The position numbers were made by a program, and so were the translations under genes. Shown piece by piece: positions 51,208 through 62,372 of a DNA stretch of 64,000 bases. The notes under the pieces are model-generated. The model did no database searches. It saw only the letters and a program-made list of their open reading frames with translations, and was not told the origin of the DNA. Origin of the DNA: Tyto alba (taxonomy: Eukaryota > Chordata > Aves > Strigiformes > Tytonidae); the NCBI RefSeq assembly GCF_018691265.1, contig NW_024881313.1, positions 37,875,518-37,939,517 on the forward strand, read 5' to 3'. The first letter of the stretch is position 1; the number at the start of each line of letters is the position of its first letter.

Positions 51208-51550
51208 CAGTGCTCAGTCAACCTCACGATGAAAAAGTGTTTCCTGATGCTCAGAAGGAACCGTTTGCATTTCAGCTTGTGCCCATGGCCTCTGGTCCTT
51301 TCACTGAGCACCACTGAAAAGAGCCTGATTCCATCCTCTTTGCACCCTCCTATCAGGTATATATATACATTAATATGATCCCACTGAGCCTTGTTTTCTC
51401 CAGGCTGAACAGTCCCAGCTCTCTCAGACTTTCCTCATAGGAGAGATGCTCCAGTCCTTTAATTGCCTTCATGGCCCTGCACTGGAGTCTCTCCAGTACG
51501 TCCATGTTTCTCTTGTAGTGAGGAGCTCAGAACTGGTCAAAGTAATCCAG
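51208..51550 (-). mobile_element. CR1 LINE fragment (-)
   Basis: The + strand reads as the reverse complement of the CR1 ORF2 end and 3' UTR: a cagtgctcagtcaacctcac block, then ctctggtcctttcactgag, ctccaggctgaacagtccca, atgctccagtcctttaat, and catgtttctcttgtagtgag. The remaining 340 bp lack the terminal TTCTATGA octamers, so the copy is cut off at the 3' end as well as 5' truncated. The right edge fades into non-CR1 sequence after about 51550. The ORF 51463-51693 is read antisense through it and is not a gene. Confidence 0.92.
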
Positions 51551-52629
51551 TTCTCATTACAGTTCTCATTCCACTGCTTAGCCTTGACCTCACACAACGT
51601 TTAGGTGAGAATGAAGACTTACACATAAAGACAGGTTCGGTCTCTCAAAAAAGAAACACCCCTGAGATACTAAGGTGGCCCTCTGATTGGTGAGCTCAGG
51701 CTGAAGCACTAGCTGCTCAAGATGAAGAGCTATCCTCAGTCCATTCTGGAATCCATCCCAAAAATTGTTGGACTGCCAAGGGTAATTTAGGCAGCAGGAT
51801 GATGCTTCTTTTTATGGTTAGGGTACACATGCCCAGGAATCAGTTCCTTCTCCAACATGCATCTTGCATACTGTGTGAGCAGGGCTGGAAACTTTCAACA
51901 GAAAAGGTGAAGACTGTCCAGAATATTTTTTTTTTATTCTCATACCCTTCTCCTTGGAGCATATGATGTTGCTCCCACATATCTGTCATGAGAAATTTAG
52001 CTTCTATGTAAGTATATATAAAACAGGTGATTGGTACCACTGAGGCCATACTAGCTATTAATCAGAGGAAAGAAATTGCCTCTTTCCACTGCAGTCCTCT
52101 AACTTACTTTGAACATGAATTTTCAGGAGAAGATTAATTTCTCCTTTAATGATCTGGATGCATTGAGTAGGTCTCTGTTGACTGCAATGAAAGATCAAGA
52201 TAATGAGCCTGAGCAAAAAACACCTCAGTTCTTCAGATGAATCCCACTCCAGAAGTTTAGGTGAGGTGATGACTGTGTACCTTCTTTGAAAAGTCAACTG
52301 TGTATAAATGAAAATTTTTCTCCATCGGGACTCACAGAAGTACTCAAGTCTGAAAGCTTCAGAAATAATCAGCCAGTACTTGTATGTGTTGAGTAGCTGC
52401 AAAAGCAACCTTTACTCAGTAATTGCTAAGTCTTGTAAAACAATGGGTAAGTGGGCTAATATCAGAATCTTTGTGGAACTGCTGTGTTCTGGGCCATCTG
52501 TTTTTAATTTCTTCATTTACTGAGAAACCATCATGTTCAAAACACATTATAGAAAATGCTGAAACCAATTTAGAGCCTTTTTGGCTTTATGCTCTTTCTG
52601 TGTAAATCCTGTTAAAATTTACTTCATAC

Positions 52630-52654
52630 TTTTTTTTTTTTTTTTTTTTTTTTT
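52630..52654. repeat. Poly(T) tract, 25 nt
   Basis: An uninterrupted T run. On the minus strand it could be a retroposon tail, but the sequence to its right shows no recognisable body. Confidence 0.85.
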
Positions 52655-53752
52655 CGGTTCTTATAATGATTTTGAACTAAACAAGAGCATGCAAAAATGT
52701 GTGATATTTTCCAGATTTTATCCTACTGTGATTACAGACATGTGTAGTACCTTTTAGAGGAAAAGGCAATGCTACTATTACTAACACAATGAAAATAATC
52801 ATTAACTGGGTTGTCAGTGGCCAGTACCACATTTTCAGAGATTAATAATGTTCACAGCCCTGGCTATACACTGTAAGAGAAAACTAAAAAGTGATGATCC
52901 TTTGGGATAAAGGTGAAGATAAAGACCTTGAGATGGATAGATGATTTAAAAATGAGGCATCATATTGAAATAAAAGATCTTGGGTTCATATCACAAAATG
53001 TCACGTTCAAAGACTATTGTTCAACTTGATGATTAAAAATCTGACAGTGAAGGAAGCAAAATGGAAAAAAATATATAAAAAGTATGTGCAAAATCTATTG
53101 AAAGTACATGTTACTGGGAAGTGGTTTGAGGGACTGCTCAAAACCATTCAGTGATTTTTTTTTTGTTGTTAGTTTTGTTTTTTTTTTTCCCAAAACAACT
53201 TTCATGTAAGATGCTTTGATCCTAATATGTAGCTCATTCATAGTTGAGAGTGAAATCTTGCCAAGTAACAGAATATTTCATCAAATTTTGTTAGAAATGG
53301 ATAATATGATGATACACTGCTACTAATAACATCATAAAAGGTCTCTACAGATGTAAGAGACTCATTAGTGTAGAAGCAGGTAGTAAGAGACTATCTTGTT
53401 GAAAGCTTATAGTCTAAACAGCCAGAGTGGGAAGGGAAATAGGGAGGAATAGAAGTGTAGTCACTCCTGAAAACATAGCAAATGAGAGAAAAAAAGCTCC
53501 TCCAGATTTTCAGAGTTCAGGTCATGGACACTGCCCATTTTGCCAGCCTGACTGACAGATGTGGTATCCTTAAAATATATCTCTTTATTATGGCCATGCT
53601 TGGATTTTTAAAGGAAGGGACACGGTTCCTCACCAAGGATTTTCAGTGTCTTAGGAGGGGGAATGGAGTGTGATAAAAGATTGGCCTCTACAGTATATGT
53701 CCCAGAAACAAATGTGATTTATTGCATGAGTTTAAGAACAGAGCACTTTGGG

Positions 53753-53762
53753 AAAACAAAAC

Positions 53763-53799
<37 letters not shown>

Positions 53800-53827
53800 C
53801 AACCAAACAACAACAACAACAACAAAC
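53753..53827. repeat. (AAAAC)n-(A)n-(AAC)n compound microsatellite
   Basis: Pentanucleotide AAAAC units, then a 14-nt A run, then AAC trinucleotides. This is A-rich low-complexity sequence and probably unstable in length. Confidence 0.9.
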
Positions 53828-55032
53828 CTTAATGAGTTCAGATTTCCATGTTTTTCTTGTGTCTTAAATGTCTTAATTTAAATGTCATATACTACCAGCA
53901 TCTCCTTCCCACTCCAATAATCATTCATTCTCTACCAGTCATAGAATTTTCTTTTTAATATTTTTTAGTATCAGAAGTTGCAACTTTTAAAGTATTTTGA
54001 ACTTTAGAACTGTAAGTAAAAAATAATTTCAAATCCAATAAAGACTTTTTGTTTTCCTGTTGGAAAATATCAGGCAGTGCATTTAAGAATTTCAGAAGTG
54101 TGAAACTTGTAAAGATGGAGCTTTGCCAGACTTGACACTTTGTATAGAACAATTTTCCTTTTGGCAAATCCACATTGCTTTTAAACCAAACTGACTGTGT
54201 TGGATAACTTTCACATGGTTCTAATTAAGACTGCGCTAAATTACTTAATACAACCAACCACTGTTTTCTTGTACAGATGCCATGGAGACAACAGTGGTTG
54301 GATTATACACCACATGGCTCATCCCAACCTCTCTTGGACAGCATGCCCTGTTACTTAAACACATGGCAAGTTCTACTGATTAATAAGGTCACCTCCTGAA
54401 AATAAGCACATGCCAGATTTGAATTAGACAACCAAGACTGAGATCTGGGCAGAAGGAAAATTCACTTGTGTATTTAATACCTTCAAAGATTTGATGTCAA
54501 AATCACTGCTTCAGAATTCCTGTGGAACTTGGAACAAGTCATCTAGACTCTCTTCCTGAGAACAGGTATCTTAAAAATTATAAACCTCTCCAAACCTTTT
54601 ACATATTCAAGGGCTGCATAAGTACTGTCATTAGGAATAAATCTAGCATTATCAAATATAATCCTGTTTAACAAAACCGGCAGGTTTTATTATTATTACT
54701 TTTTAAAAAGATTAGTAGCACACACGTCAACTGGAAGTAGTTTAATTCATTGTGGTTTTGCTACAGTCCAAGCCTAAAACAAGCTCTACTAATCCATTCC
54801 TCAGGCTGTTGCTGTGCAAAAGTGGTGAACTATAGACCCCAGGGGATATATTTGCTGGTAGCTAGGGTGAAGGGGCACAACATGGTTCCTGATAGTAGCA
54901 AATTACCCATATGCCTGGTTACACAAACACAATTTTCCATACTCCTTATGCTGCCATTTACACTTCTACCAAATTTTGCCCCTAAAAGTTTGAAAACCAC
55001 CCACACAAAAGGTGGCCTGAGGGAGAACTAGT

Positions 55033-55650
55033 GACCAGGAGCAAAAGGTGGAGGACCTACTGCAATAGTCAGCTGAGCTGCAGGAGGTAGTGGGAAGGTT
55101 GTGTAGCATCAGGGAGGTTGAGAAGGAGTTAGATAGCTGGTTCCAAGAGCAATCTACAGTGGACCCACAACCCACAGCCACACAGCCAAAAACTGCCCCC
55201 CCAGCACACGTGGAAGAGAGGGGGGGGCAATAATGCAAAAGAATGGAAGCTTGCAATGGAAAGGACCTGCAGGAGGAAGAAATTTCCCCTGAAGCTTGAT
55301 GGACACTTTATAGCAGTCTTCCTGTACTTAAAGGGGGCTACAGGTAAGATGGGGACGGACTCTTTATCAGGAGTTGTAGGGCTAGGACAAAGAGTAATGG
55401 TTTTAAACTGACAGAGGGCAGATTTAGGTTAGATCTAAGGCAGAAATCCTTCCCTGTGCAGGGGGTGAGGCGCTGGCCCAGGGTGCCCAGAGCAGCTGTG
55501 GCTGCCCCCTCCCTGGAAGGGTTCAAGGCCAGGTTGGACGGGGCTGGGAGCCCCCTGGGCTGGGGGAAGGGGGCCCTGCGTGTGGCAAGGAGGTGGAATT
55601 GAATTATCTTTAATGACCCTTCCAACCCAAACTAGTCTATGGTTCTATGA
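55033..55650 (+). mobile_element. CR1 LINE with internal deletion: ORF1 coiled coil joined to 3' UTR
   Basis: 55033 to about 55230 translates in one frame to a Leu/Glu/Arg-rich helical stretch including RLCSIREVEKELDSWF, then a Pro/Thr-rich QPTATQPKTAPPAH segment. This matches the coiled-coil region of CR1 ORF1, with one in-frame stop at 55066-55068. From about 55305 the sequence is CR1 3' UTR (ttaaagggggctacaggtaa, ggttcaaggccaggttggac, cttccaaccc) and ends with the CR1 terminus ctatggttctatga at 55650. About 3 kb of ORF1 and ORF2 that normally separate these parts are missing. It is followed by aagaagaaatcag and a 26-nt A run. A composite of two insertions is the alternative. Confidence 0.8.
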
Positions 55651-55662
55651 AGAAGAAATCAG

Positions 55663-55688
55663 AAAAAAAAAAAAAAAAAAAAAAAAAA
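55663..55688 (+). repeat. Poly(A) tract 12 nt after the CR1 3' end
   Basis: A 26-base A run downstream of the CR1 terminus. CR1 elements end in short TTCTATGA-type repeats rather than poly(A), so this tract is unusual at this position. It may be unrelated slippage or the tail of a read-through transcript. Confidence 0.8.
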
Positions 55689-56251
55689 CACAGTAAGATT
55701 TATGGACTGAGACTAGCAATCATTATTTCTGCTTATCTGTGGAAAACCATGTTCTAGTTGTTCTTTACTTCCTTTTTCACAGCATGGCAGTCTGCCAAAT
55801 TAGGGGCCATTAGCCCAAATAGCTGCTCTGCTCCCACCTACTTATGTCAGATGTGATAGGGAGGAATTACATGGGATCTCTAAGGAAATTCATCTATGTC
55901 GTAGACTTCTAAGTTACATGATCTGAGATGTTTAAAACACAGTACAACAATTAGTTGAACAAATGTTGAACAAATAGTTTTTGGTAATGTTTTCTGGAGG
56001 AAAGAGTCTCCCAGGTCTTGTATTTGTACTGGTGTGGCCTGACAGGTGACCTTGCCTTAGTACTAGAAATTAAAGCAATTAGTAAGGTGCATTTGGTTCA
56101 CTAGTGGCCATGTAGCATCAGTATGAGAGTGTCACTGTGTAGGATTTTATATAACCTATTTTTTATACATTTGTGTAAGTTTCACTGAGAAGCCCAAATA
56201 TCCTTTAAATTCCAATTAAGGATTTAAATTGTTCATAAGATTTATACATAT
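55689..56251. other. Unique AT-rich non-coding DNA between two CR1 copies
   Basis: No gene, repeat or structure was recognised in these 560 bp. Confidence 0.5.
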
Positions 56252-56550
56252 AATCATAGACTAATAGAATAACATAGTTCGGAGTGGACCTCTGGAGATA
56301 ACCTTGTCCAAGGCTCTTCTCAAAGCAGGGCCAACCTAGTTCAGACTGCTCAGGGCCACATCCAGCTCATTTTCAAGTACCCCCAAGGATGGAGATTTCA
56401 CAACCTCTCTGTTTGTCAGTCCCCACATAGTGAAAATTTTTTTCCAAATATGTCAGTATTTTTCCTTCATCACAGCTTCTACATGCTGCCTTCCATCTTG
56501 TCCCTGTGGGCCTCTGAGTAGATCCTGCCTCTACATTCTTCATGTCCCTC
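56252..56550 (-). mobile_element. CR1 LINE 3'-end fragment (-)
   Basis: Begins with the diverged CR1 terminus aatcatagactaatagaata, then ggacctctggagataacctt, ctcaaagcagggccaacct, ggatggagatttcacaacct and a poorly preserved remainder to about 56550. This is the reverse complement of the CR1 3' UTR. Many substitutions and small indels make it older than the copy at 55033. The two 3' ends face each other (tail to tail) 600 bp apart. The ORF 56373-56555 is read through it and is not a gene. Confidence 0.9.
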
Positions 56551-58136
56551 AACATTTCCTGGAGTCAGCAGAATAAGATACACATGCAGACAGAGAGTGT
56601 GCATCCTTGAACTCACAAGTGGTTACCTCTGGAAGAGTTCACTATTCTGAATTTCCTTATCTGAATAGTTTCTTTGTTCATCTAGGAAACACAGTAAAAG
56701 CAGCTTTAATCCTATGACTAAACATCCATTCAGTTTTGCCAATTAAAAAAAAAAAAAAACAAAAACACCTTAAAAAGGAACAAACTTTGGCACTGACTTA
56801 AGTATCCAGAGATAAAAAGAAGGGGGAAAAAATAAATTATTTTGTTTTGCCTTAGAAGTACCAGTCTAGATCATAGGCATGCACACTTCAACATCTCAGT
56901 GTTCAGCATCAGGACCCACCTTGAAGTGTAATTGTTCTCACATATCTTTCTTCTTCAAAGCAACACAATTTGTTTTACCTGCAATGGTCCCAGACGAGTC
57001 TTTTTAGGAAACCAGTGTTTTGATGACTAAAAATTTTCTTCTAAGTTGCAGTTAATGTTCATGTGTTTGCCATTACTCCTTCTGGCCAGAGCAGTCTTCT
57101 CCTTCCTGGTATTTACTTTGCGATGCTCAGGACTGCCAGTCTGCCTCCCACCTGTCTTCTTTTCTTACAATATACAAGACGTATCTTTTTGCCATATTTT
57201 TTTTTTCTTTAAAATTACTCCCTGATCACATTTTCAAGCTCTACATTGTGTCCAGAAGAGCTAAAAATGGTTTGATTTCTTTTTTTCTTTTCTTTTGTAT
57301 TCTATTTCACTTTTTCTGCTGTAAACTGGGAACCATGAAACTGAAGATCTGCTGAGCTTTATTAATTTTCAAAAGCTAGGACAATTTTTAAACAATCACC
57401 AAATATTAAGAGAATGCAACATCAGCAAAAATCTGGCGTGATTGTTAGAGACTGGCTGTGACTTTAAAGAGATACAGGAGGCAAACAACAAAACATTTCT
57501 CTCTTCTTGTGTCATATTAATAAAATATGATTTTTTATATTACTTGCATGTGTTAATTCAGGTTCATTCTAATAGCATATGCTGTCTATTTAATTTCCAG
57601 GCCTTGATAGCAGTATAGGCAGATAATCACATATCTTAGTCCAAAGCCAATGGAAGCCTTTGGGAGAAAAAAAAAAATGTAGGCAATTCTGTTCAAGATG
57701 CAACCTTTTTAATATAATTGATCTTCTTGCCATGAGAGCTGGGTCCTCATGTCTAATATAAGTTGTATTTTTCCAATAAAAATGTTCACTTCATATACTG
57801 TCATACATAGAAATGTACAACAAAGCCAGTTTTGCTGGAATACCAAAGTAATTATGTGCTGATCATATTGGTTTTTAATGAGAGACAGCCTGTACCAGTT
57901 ATACCAGAATTCCAAATCCAAGTGTGAAAAAAAATAATTATCAAAATCTTGACTGTGTTTCATAATCTAAATGTGACACTTTCTCACATGCCTTCAGAAT
58001 TCTGTAGATCTGCTGTTACAAAAGTAGATCTACATCAGTTTGTCTGTTGAAGAAATAGGTAGATAATGAATTCAGTTGAAACTATTAGGATTAAGAGGAG
58101 GGTACTATATTTCCAGGAAGACTACATATAAAATGA
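56551..58136. other. Unique AT-rich non-coding DNA
   Basis: Contains a 15-nt A run at 56745-56759 and T-rich patches near 57201 and 57280. No gene or transposon was recognised. Confidence 0.5.
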
Positions 58137-58450
58137 TTTATTGACTTCATGTCAGGTTCCCAATCCTTGTTTTAAAGTTTGGGGAAGCTTGCAAGTAAAT
58201 TGGCAATGGTCTTGACAAATTCTTCCGATGCTTCTGTGACAGCATAAGGAACAAAAGCTTTGAGTACACCACAACATAGCACGAGATTTTCTAAAATGGC
58301 TATTTTGAAAAACTTTTAAACTGTACTGCAGTAAGCACTTATGCATTGTTTGAAATAGTGGTTTAGGTGAACCTATAGAAAACTGAGCAATCATGGGCAC
58401 ATACATGTCAATGATCATAAGTAGGCATTTTTGGTTAACATCTTATAAAA
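58137..58450 (-). pseudogene. Coding-like remnant on -, unidentified protein, frameshifted
   Basis: On the minus strand the frame ending at stop 58172-58174 is open for 47 codons and reads like a helical protein C-terminus: KAFVPYAVTEASEEF, then VKTIANLLASFPKL and stop. Upstream of about 58316 that frame is closed. A second frame from 58418 (MIIDMYVPMIAQF, later LLQYSLKVF) leads into it and would join with one frameshift near 58305-58315. AATAAA follows 30 bases after the stop (58142-58137 on -). Codon choice and amphipathic spacing look protein-like, and the frameshift and upstream stops point to decay. I do not recognise the family. Alternatives are a real terminal exon with a misread junction, or chance. 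No poly(A) tail follows, so a processed pseudogene is not proven. Confidence 0.3.
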
Positions 58451-61400
58451 CGTTTTGCAAGTAGGCAGAAGAGAACTCATAATCTTTCATTTCTTAGGCC
58501 AGCCATTTTCCTCTTAGCTGTCTTTCCCTCTACCCAAATCCAGAATCTGAAATTGTTTGCTATGTCCTTGTCCTTGTTGATGACACCTGACCTTTTCTTT
58601 AATTTCCATCTAAAGTGTTAAAGTGATGAGAAATAAAAGAAACAAAAGAGAAAACAGTGACTGAATTTTCCTTTCCTTAATCTTGTCTTTGTTTCTCTTT
58701 GCTCTGCATCTAACTGTTCATTTTATGTTTTCTGTGGTGTTGTTTTCTCCACAGAGGACATGTTCTCCCAATAAAAAGAGTGAATCACATATTCTCCTCC
58801 TAGGAAAGATAACCTTACCTTCAGCCAACAGTTGTAACATTTCCAGGTGTTGCTCCACCTCTGCCAGAGACCATCACTGCTGCAGAGCCATTGAGGAACA
58901 TGTAAACTGATCAAAGTGAACAATAAGGCTGTATCAGACCTTGTGCTGGAGCAGATGAGGCATTCTGGTCTGGTGATGCTTCATGGGATCAGCGTTCCTC
59001 ACTGGCTGTATGGAGAAAGCAGCTGAAAGTGATAACATTTCAAATTGAATGCATTCAGCTATACTCACTCAACTGATAGATGTAATTGAGCGGCTCATGC
59101 ATCCTTCCCCTGTAACCACAACAGAGGGTTTTACCTGACTTTACCTAGACATATTTTACACGCTTTGGTTACTCTGCTGTAAGTTGACATTGAGATAGCA
59201 CAGCAATCGAGGCCATGGGAGACAAACCAGATAGGAGCAGAGCAGAGAAAAAATATTCATTCTGTTTGCTGTGCCAACTGATTGCAAGTATTTTTTCATA
59301 AAGATTTCCCAACTAAGATTTCAAAGGGTACACATTTGGGGATGAATTCTGCTCTCTAGAAGAGTGACTCCCCTCATCCCAGGTGCATGTGCTTGGAAAG
59401 TACAGCATGGTTGGTTTTGAGACTTGTAATGATATATACCCCGATGTGTGGGAGGATAATGTTGTCCTTAGTGTCTAGGTAGAGAAGGTTCTTTTTACTA
59501 ACTGGTACTATTTTATCATCTTGGAGGGAAAAGATGATCAGAGTCAAGTAATTTTTCATGATGACCTAATTTTAGAAGATTGGCATTTTTTTGGTATAAT
59601 TAATACAACTTTGAGATATGCTCACATATTATAGCAAATTTAATCCACCTTCTAAAACCACTTTTTAGCATCTTTTGATTACTTGCTATAACTTGAACAT
59701 CTCTTCTGGTTCTAGCTTTCTGGTTTGACAGTGGAAAATAAGGAAAAAAAAATATTTCCTGATATAAATCCTACAATATTAGAGTATATGTAATGTTGTT
59801 TCCAAGGCAGCAATAACAGAAATAATTTACAGAAGTTGTTGTTGGGATGTTCTAAATTTTACTTTTTTTAATGACTTAACAAAACTGACTAATGCTAAAA
59901 AAACAGGTTGAGAATAGTTCAGTCTGACAACAGAATGATTTCACATGTAAGCCTATTAAAATGACCCTCCCTCCCAGTCATGCAGCCTGTTTTTATTTCA
60001 TTCCACAGATGAATAAGCTTTATTGCTATAAATTCATTACCTGGTTCTTCTGCTCATTTCTTGTTTTCTCTTCACCAAATGCTAAATAATTTGACTTTGA
60101 CTTAAATGTAGTTTGTAGAAGTCTGGTGGCTCCTAAATGATGCCTTTTGGGCAAAACTTCAGATGTTCTGATGTCACATAAGTACCTGATGTTAATTACA
60201 TTGCATCTCTAGACACAGTGTAAGAAAGTGTAAAAAATAAAGATTAGAAAGAATATAGATTACATGTGAGGAAGCCAGTTTGAGCACAGGAAATAGTGTA
60301 ATCAGATTACTGCTACCTGATCCATATAAACCCTCCTAGAACAGATACTTGAATGGTCACTCTCAGCTGGATTACATGTCAAAAAAAAATATATTCAAAC
60401 AGAAATTTTAGAATCTTTAAGACATCTTAAGCAACTCATCCCAGATAAGCCAGGAATGATGTGTAAGAATTGGCATGCAATGTTTCCTACTATTCAGTTT
60501 TGTTGTGTAGAAGCTGAGAGACAATTACTGTGATACAGAATATTTATCTAGGGATCAAACAATATTTTTGTGCAGTCTATATTTTGTATGCCTTCTCTGA
60601 GCAGGAATGAATTTCTAGCACAATGAGCAGCTAGTTTCAGCTTTACTCATGGAGGTGTAATCTATTTCTCCAGTCAGATCTCAATAATTATGAGCTATCT
60701 AGAATTAGTCTGTTACTAAGTGGTTCTTTTGCCTATTGCCTGACAACTGTAATACCTGGTTTTTTGGGTTCTCCTAAAAGACAAGTTCATAAGATTGGCA
60801 AAGAGATGTGCACCTTTCAGAGATGTAGAGTTTTACAAACTTTGTATTCTTGACAATATCTGTACAAGATTGTACCAATCAGGGGAAAATTTTCCATCAT
60901 CTTTTCCAGGAGGTTCATGACCGGAGACACTAATACCCCAGAAGAGCTGTGGTTATTGTTCCTTCAGGCTGTGGCCAGCATGTATATGTGTGAAGCAAAA
61001 TTATACTAAGAAAACTGACTGACTGTTGTTGGCTGGCATTTGGTCTGTTACTTCTTTGGAAATACAACCAAAGCAATAAGAGAATAAATAATTCATACTT
61101 TTTAGTCTTTTTATCTGTATGCCAGGAAAATTTTGACATTTTTCCAGGTCTGTTCTAATTCAGAACTTTAGGATATTTTTGTAATTCACAGCTCGGACAT
61201 TACACCACCCATCAGGAGGAAAAGCCCCGTGTGAGGTGAGTCTGGCAAGGCAAATACTACATGAGGACCCATTGCAATGTGAATTTAATCAATTAGCTGT
61301 CACAGCTCAGGTTATTCCATTATCTAGGAACAGAGCAGAAGGAGAAAGACTCCTTGGTGGAGATTATCTCAAGATTCAGATATCTAAATTTAGGCAACAG

Positions 61401-61515
61401 ATGCAGATATCTACACGTAAATTAGACATTTAGATTCTCATGACAGTCATTAAAAACCCAGTCAATACAATCAGTGGAGCTTACAGCATGATTCAATTCA
61501 CAAACAAGTTAATAC
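58451..61515. other. Unique AT-rich non-coding DNA
   Basis: No gene or transposon was recognised. 58451-58600 may belong to the remnant described at 58137-58450, but frames there carry several stops. The segment 61368-61435 contains 'cagatatctaaatttagg' and 'tagacatttagattc', which look like an old dispersed repeat without definable ends. Confidence 0.5.
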
Positions 61516-61704
61516 TGTCGTGGTTTGGGCCTGGTTGGCAGCCAACCACCACACAGCGGCTCTCTTTCCCTTCTCCTCCAGCAATAAGAAGAGACAGATG
61601 AGCCAGTCTTGGGGTTCGAGATAGGACTGGGATGGGGAAAAATCCCCCTTTATGATCATGAGCAAAAGGCAGACTCGTTAGGGGAAGAAAAAAAAGAACA
61701 TACA

Positions 61705-61710
61705 TTTATT
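61705..61710 (-). terminator. AATAAA polyadenylation signal of LTR copy 2
   Basis: TTTATT on + is AATAAA on -, at the place equivalent to 17399-17404 in copy 1, followed on - by the same T-rich run. Confidence 0.65.
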
Positions 61711-62207
61711 ACAGACACTAACAACACATAACAGAGTAGGACAGTGAGAAGCATTGCCACATCTTGAGAACTCCTTCCCCCACCCCTCCCTTCTTCCAGG
61801 GCTCAGCTCTGCTCCCGATATCTCTACTTCCTCCCCCCAGTGGCGCAGGGAGCTGTAGCCCTTCCCGAGCTGCTCCGGCGTGGGACTCCCCCGCATGCTG
61901 CAATCCTCCCAGCGCTGAATTACAGCAGCGGGGCTACCTTTTCCCATGAGACCCCGGCCTTCTTCAGGAACAGCACCCTGGTCAATCAGGCAGAAGCCAC
62001 AGGCCATAAATCAATGTCTGCTCCACCGTAGGTCTCCATGGGTGGCGGGGGGGGGCCGCCCTGCCGTCTCACCACAGGATACAGGGGGGTCTCTGCTCCA
62101 GCACACCTCCCCCCTCCTTTCTTCCTCCGTTCCTCCACTGACCTTGGTGTTCACGCAGCTGCAGCAACTCCTCCTCACAAGTCCCACTGCTCGTCACCAT
62201 GTCCCTT

Positions 62208-62242
62208 CTTAAATACGTTATCGCAGAGGCGCAGCTGATTGG
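62208..62242 (-). promoter_or_regulatory. LTR copy 2 promoter: CCAAT and TATA-like boxes
   Basis: On the minus strand CCAAT (62242-62238) lies about 22 bp upstream of gtatttaag (62216-62208). The CCAAT box is intact here, whereas copy 1 reads cccatc at the same place. The activity of the promoter is unknown. Confidence 0.55.
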
Positions 62243-62372
62243 CTCAGTTTTCCAAACAGAAGTGGAGCTGACGTGGATCTGGGGGAGCTTCGAGAAGCTT
62301 CTCACAGTGGGCCATCCCGATAGCCCCCTCCCCTGCCACCAAAAAACTCCACCACTCACTCAACCCAGGACG

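Larger units (their letters stand above)
51551..55032. other. Unique AT-rich non-coding DNA
   Basis: Contains a 25-nt T run at 52630-52654 and a compound (AAAAC)n/(AAC)n microsatellite at 53753-53827. The 116-codon ORF on - at 52058-52408 has no family resemblance. No gene was recognised. Confidence 0.5.
61516..62372 (-). mobile_element. Solo LTR of an ERVL-type endogenous retrovirus (copy 2, inverted)
   Basis: The reverse complement runs from the start TGTCCTGGGTTG (here CGTCCTGGGTTG, first base changed, at 62372) to CCACGACA (61516). It is the same family as the LTR at 16522-17592 in the opposite orientation. It is 857 bp against 1071 bp because about 215 bp (equivalent to roughly 17041-17255, including the 68-bp tandem units) are absent. 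CCAAT, TATA-like and AATAAA signals are all present in order on -. No internal retroviral sequence is attached. No clean target-site duplication is visible (AATAC left, TACTT right). The ORFs 61678-62007 and 62069-62359 are read through it and are not genes. Confidence 0.9.

Noticed and set aside
53753..53827. Regular A/C repeats resembling an array
   Set aside because: Plain microsatellite. There are no spacers of constant length, and nothing in the window resembles a CRISPR array.
61678..62359. Several ORFs of 60-109 codons on both strands
   Set aside because: All are read through the inverted LTR. Their similarity to the ORFs at 16706-17220 only reflects the shared LTR sequence.
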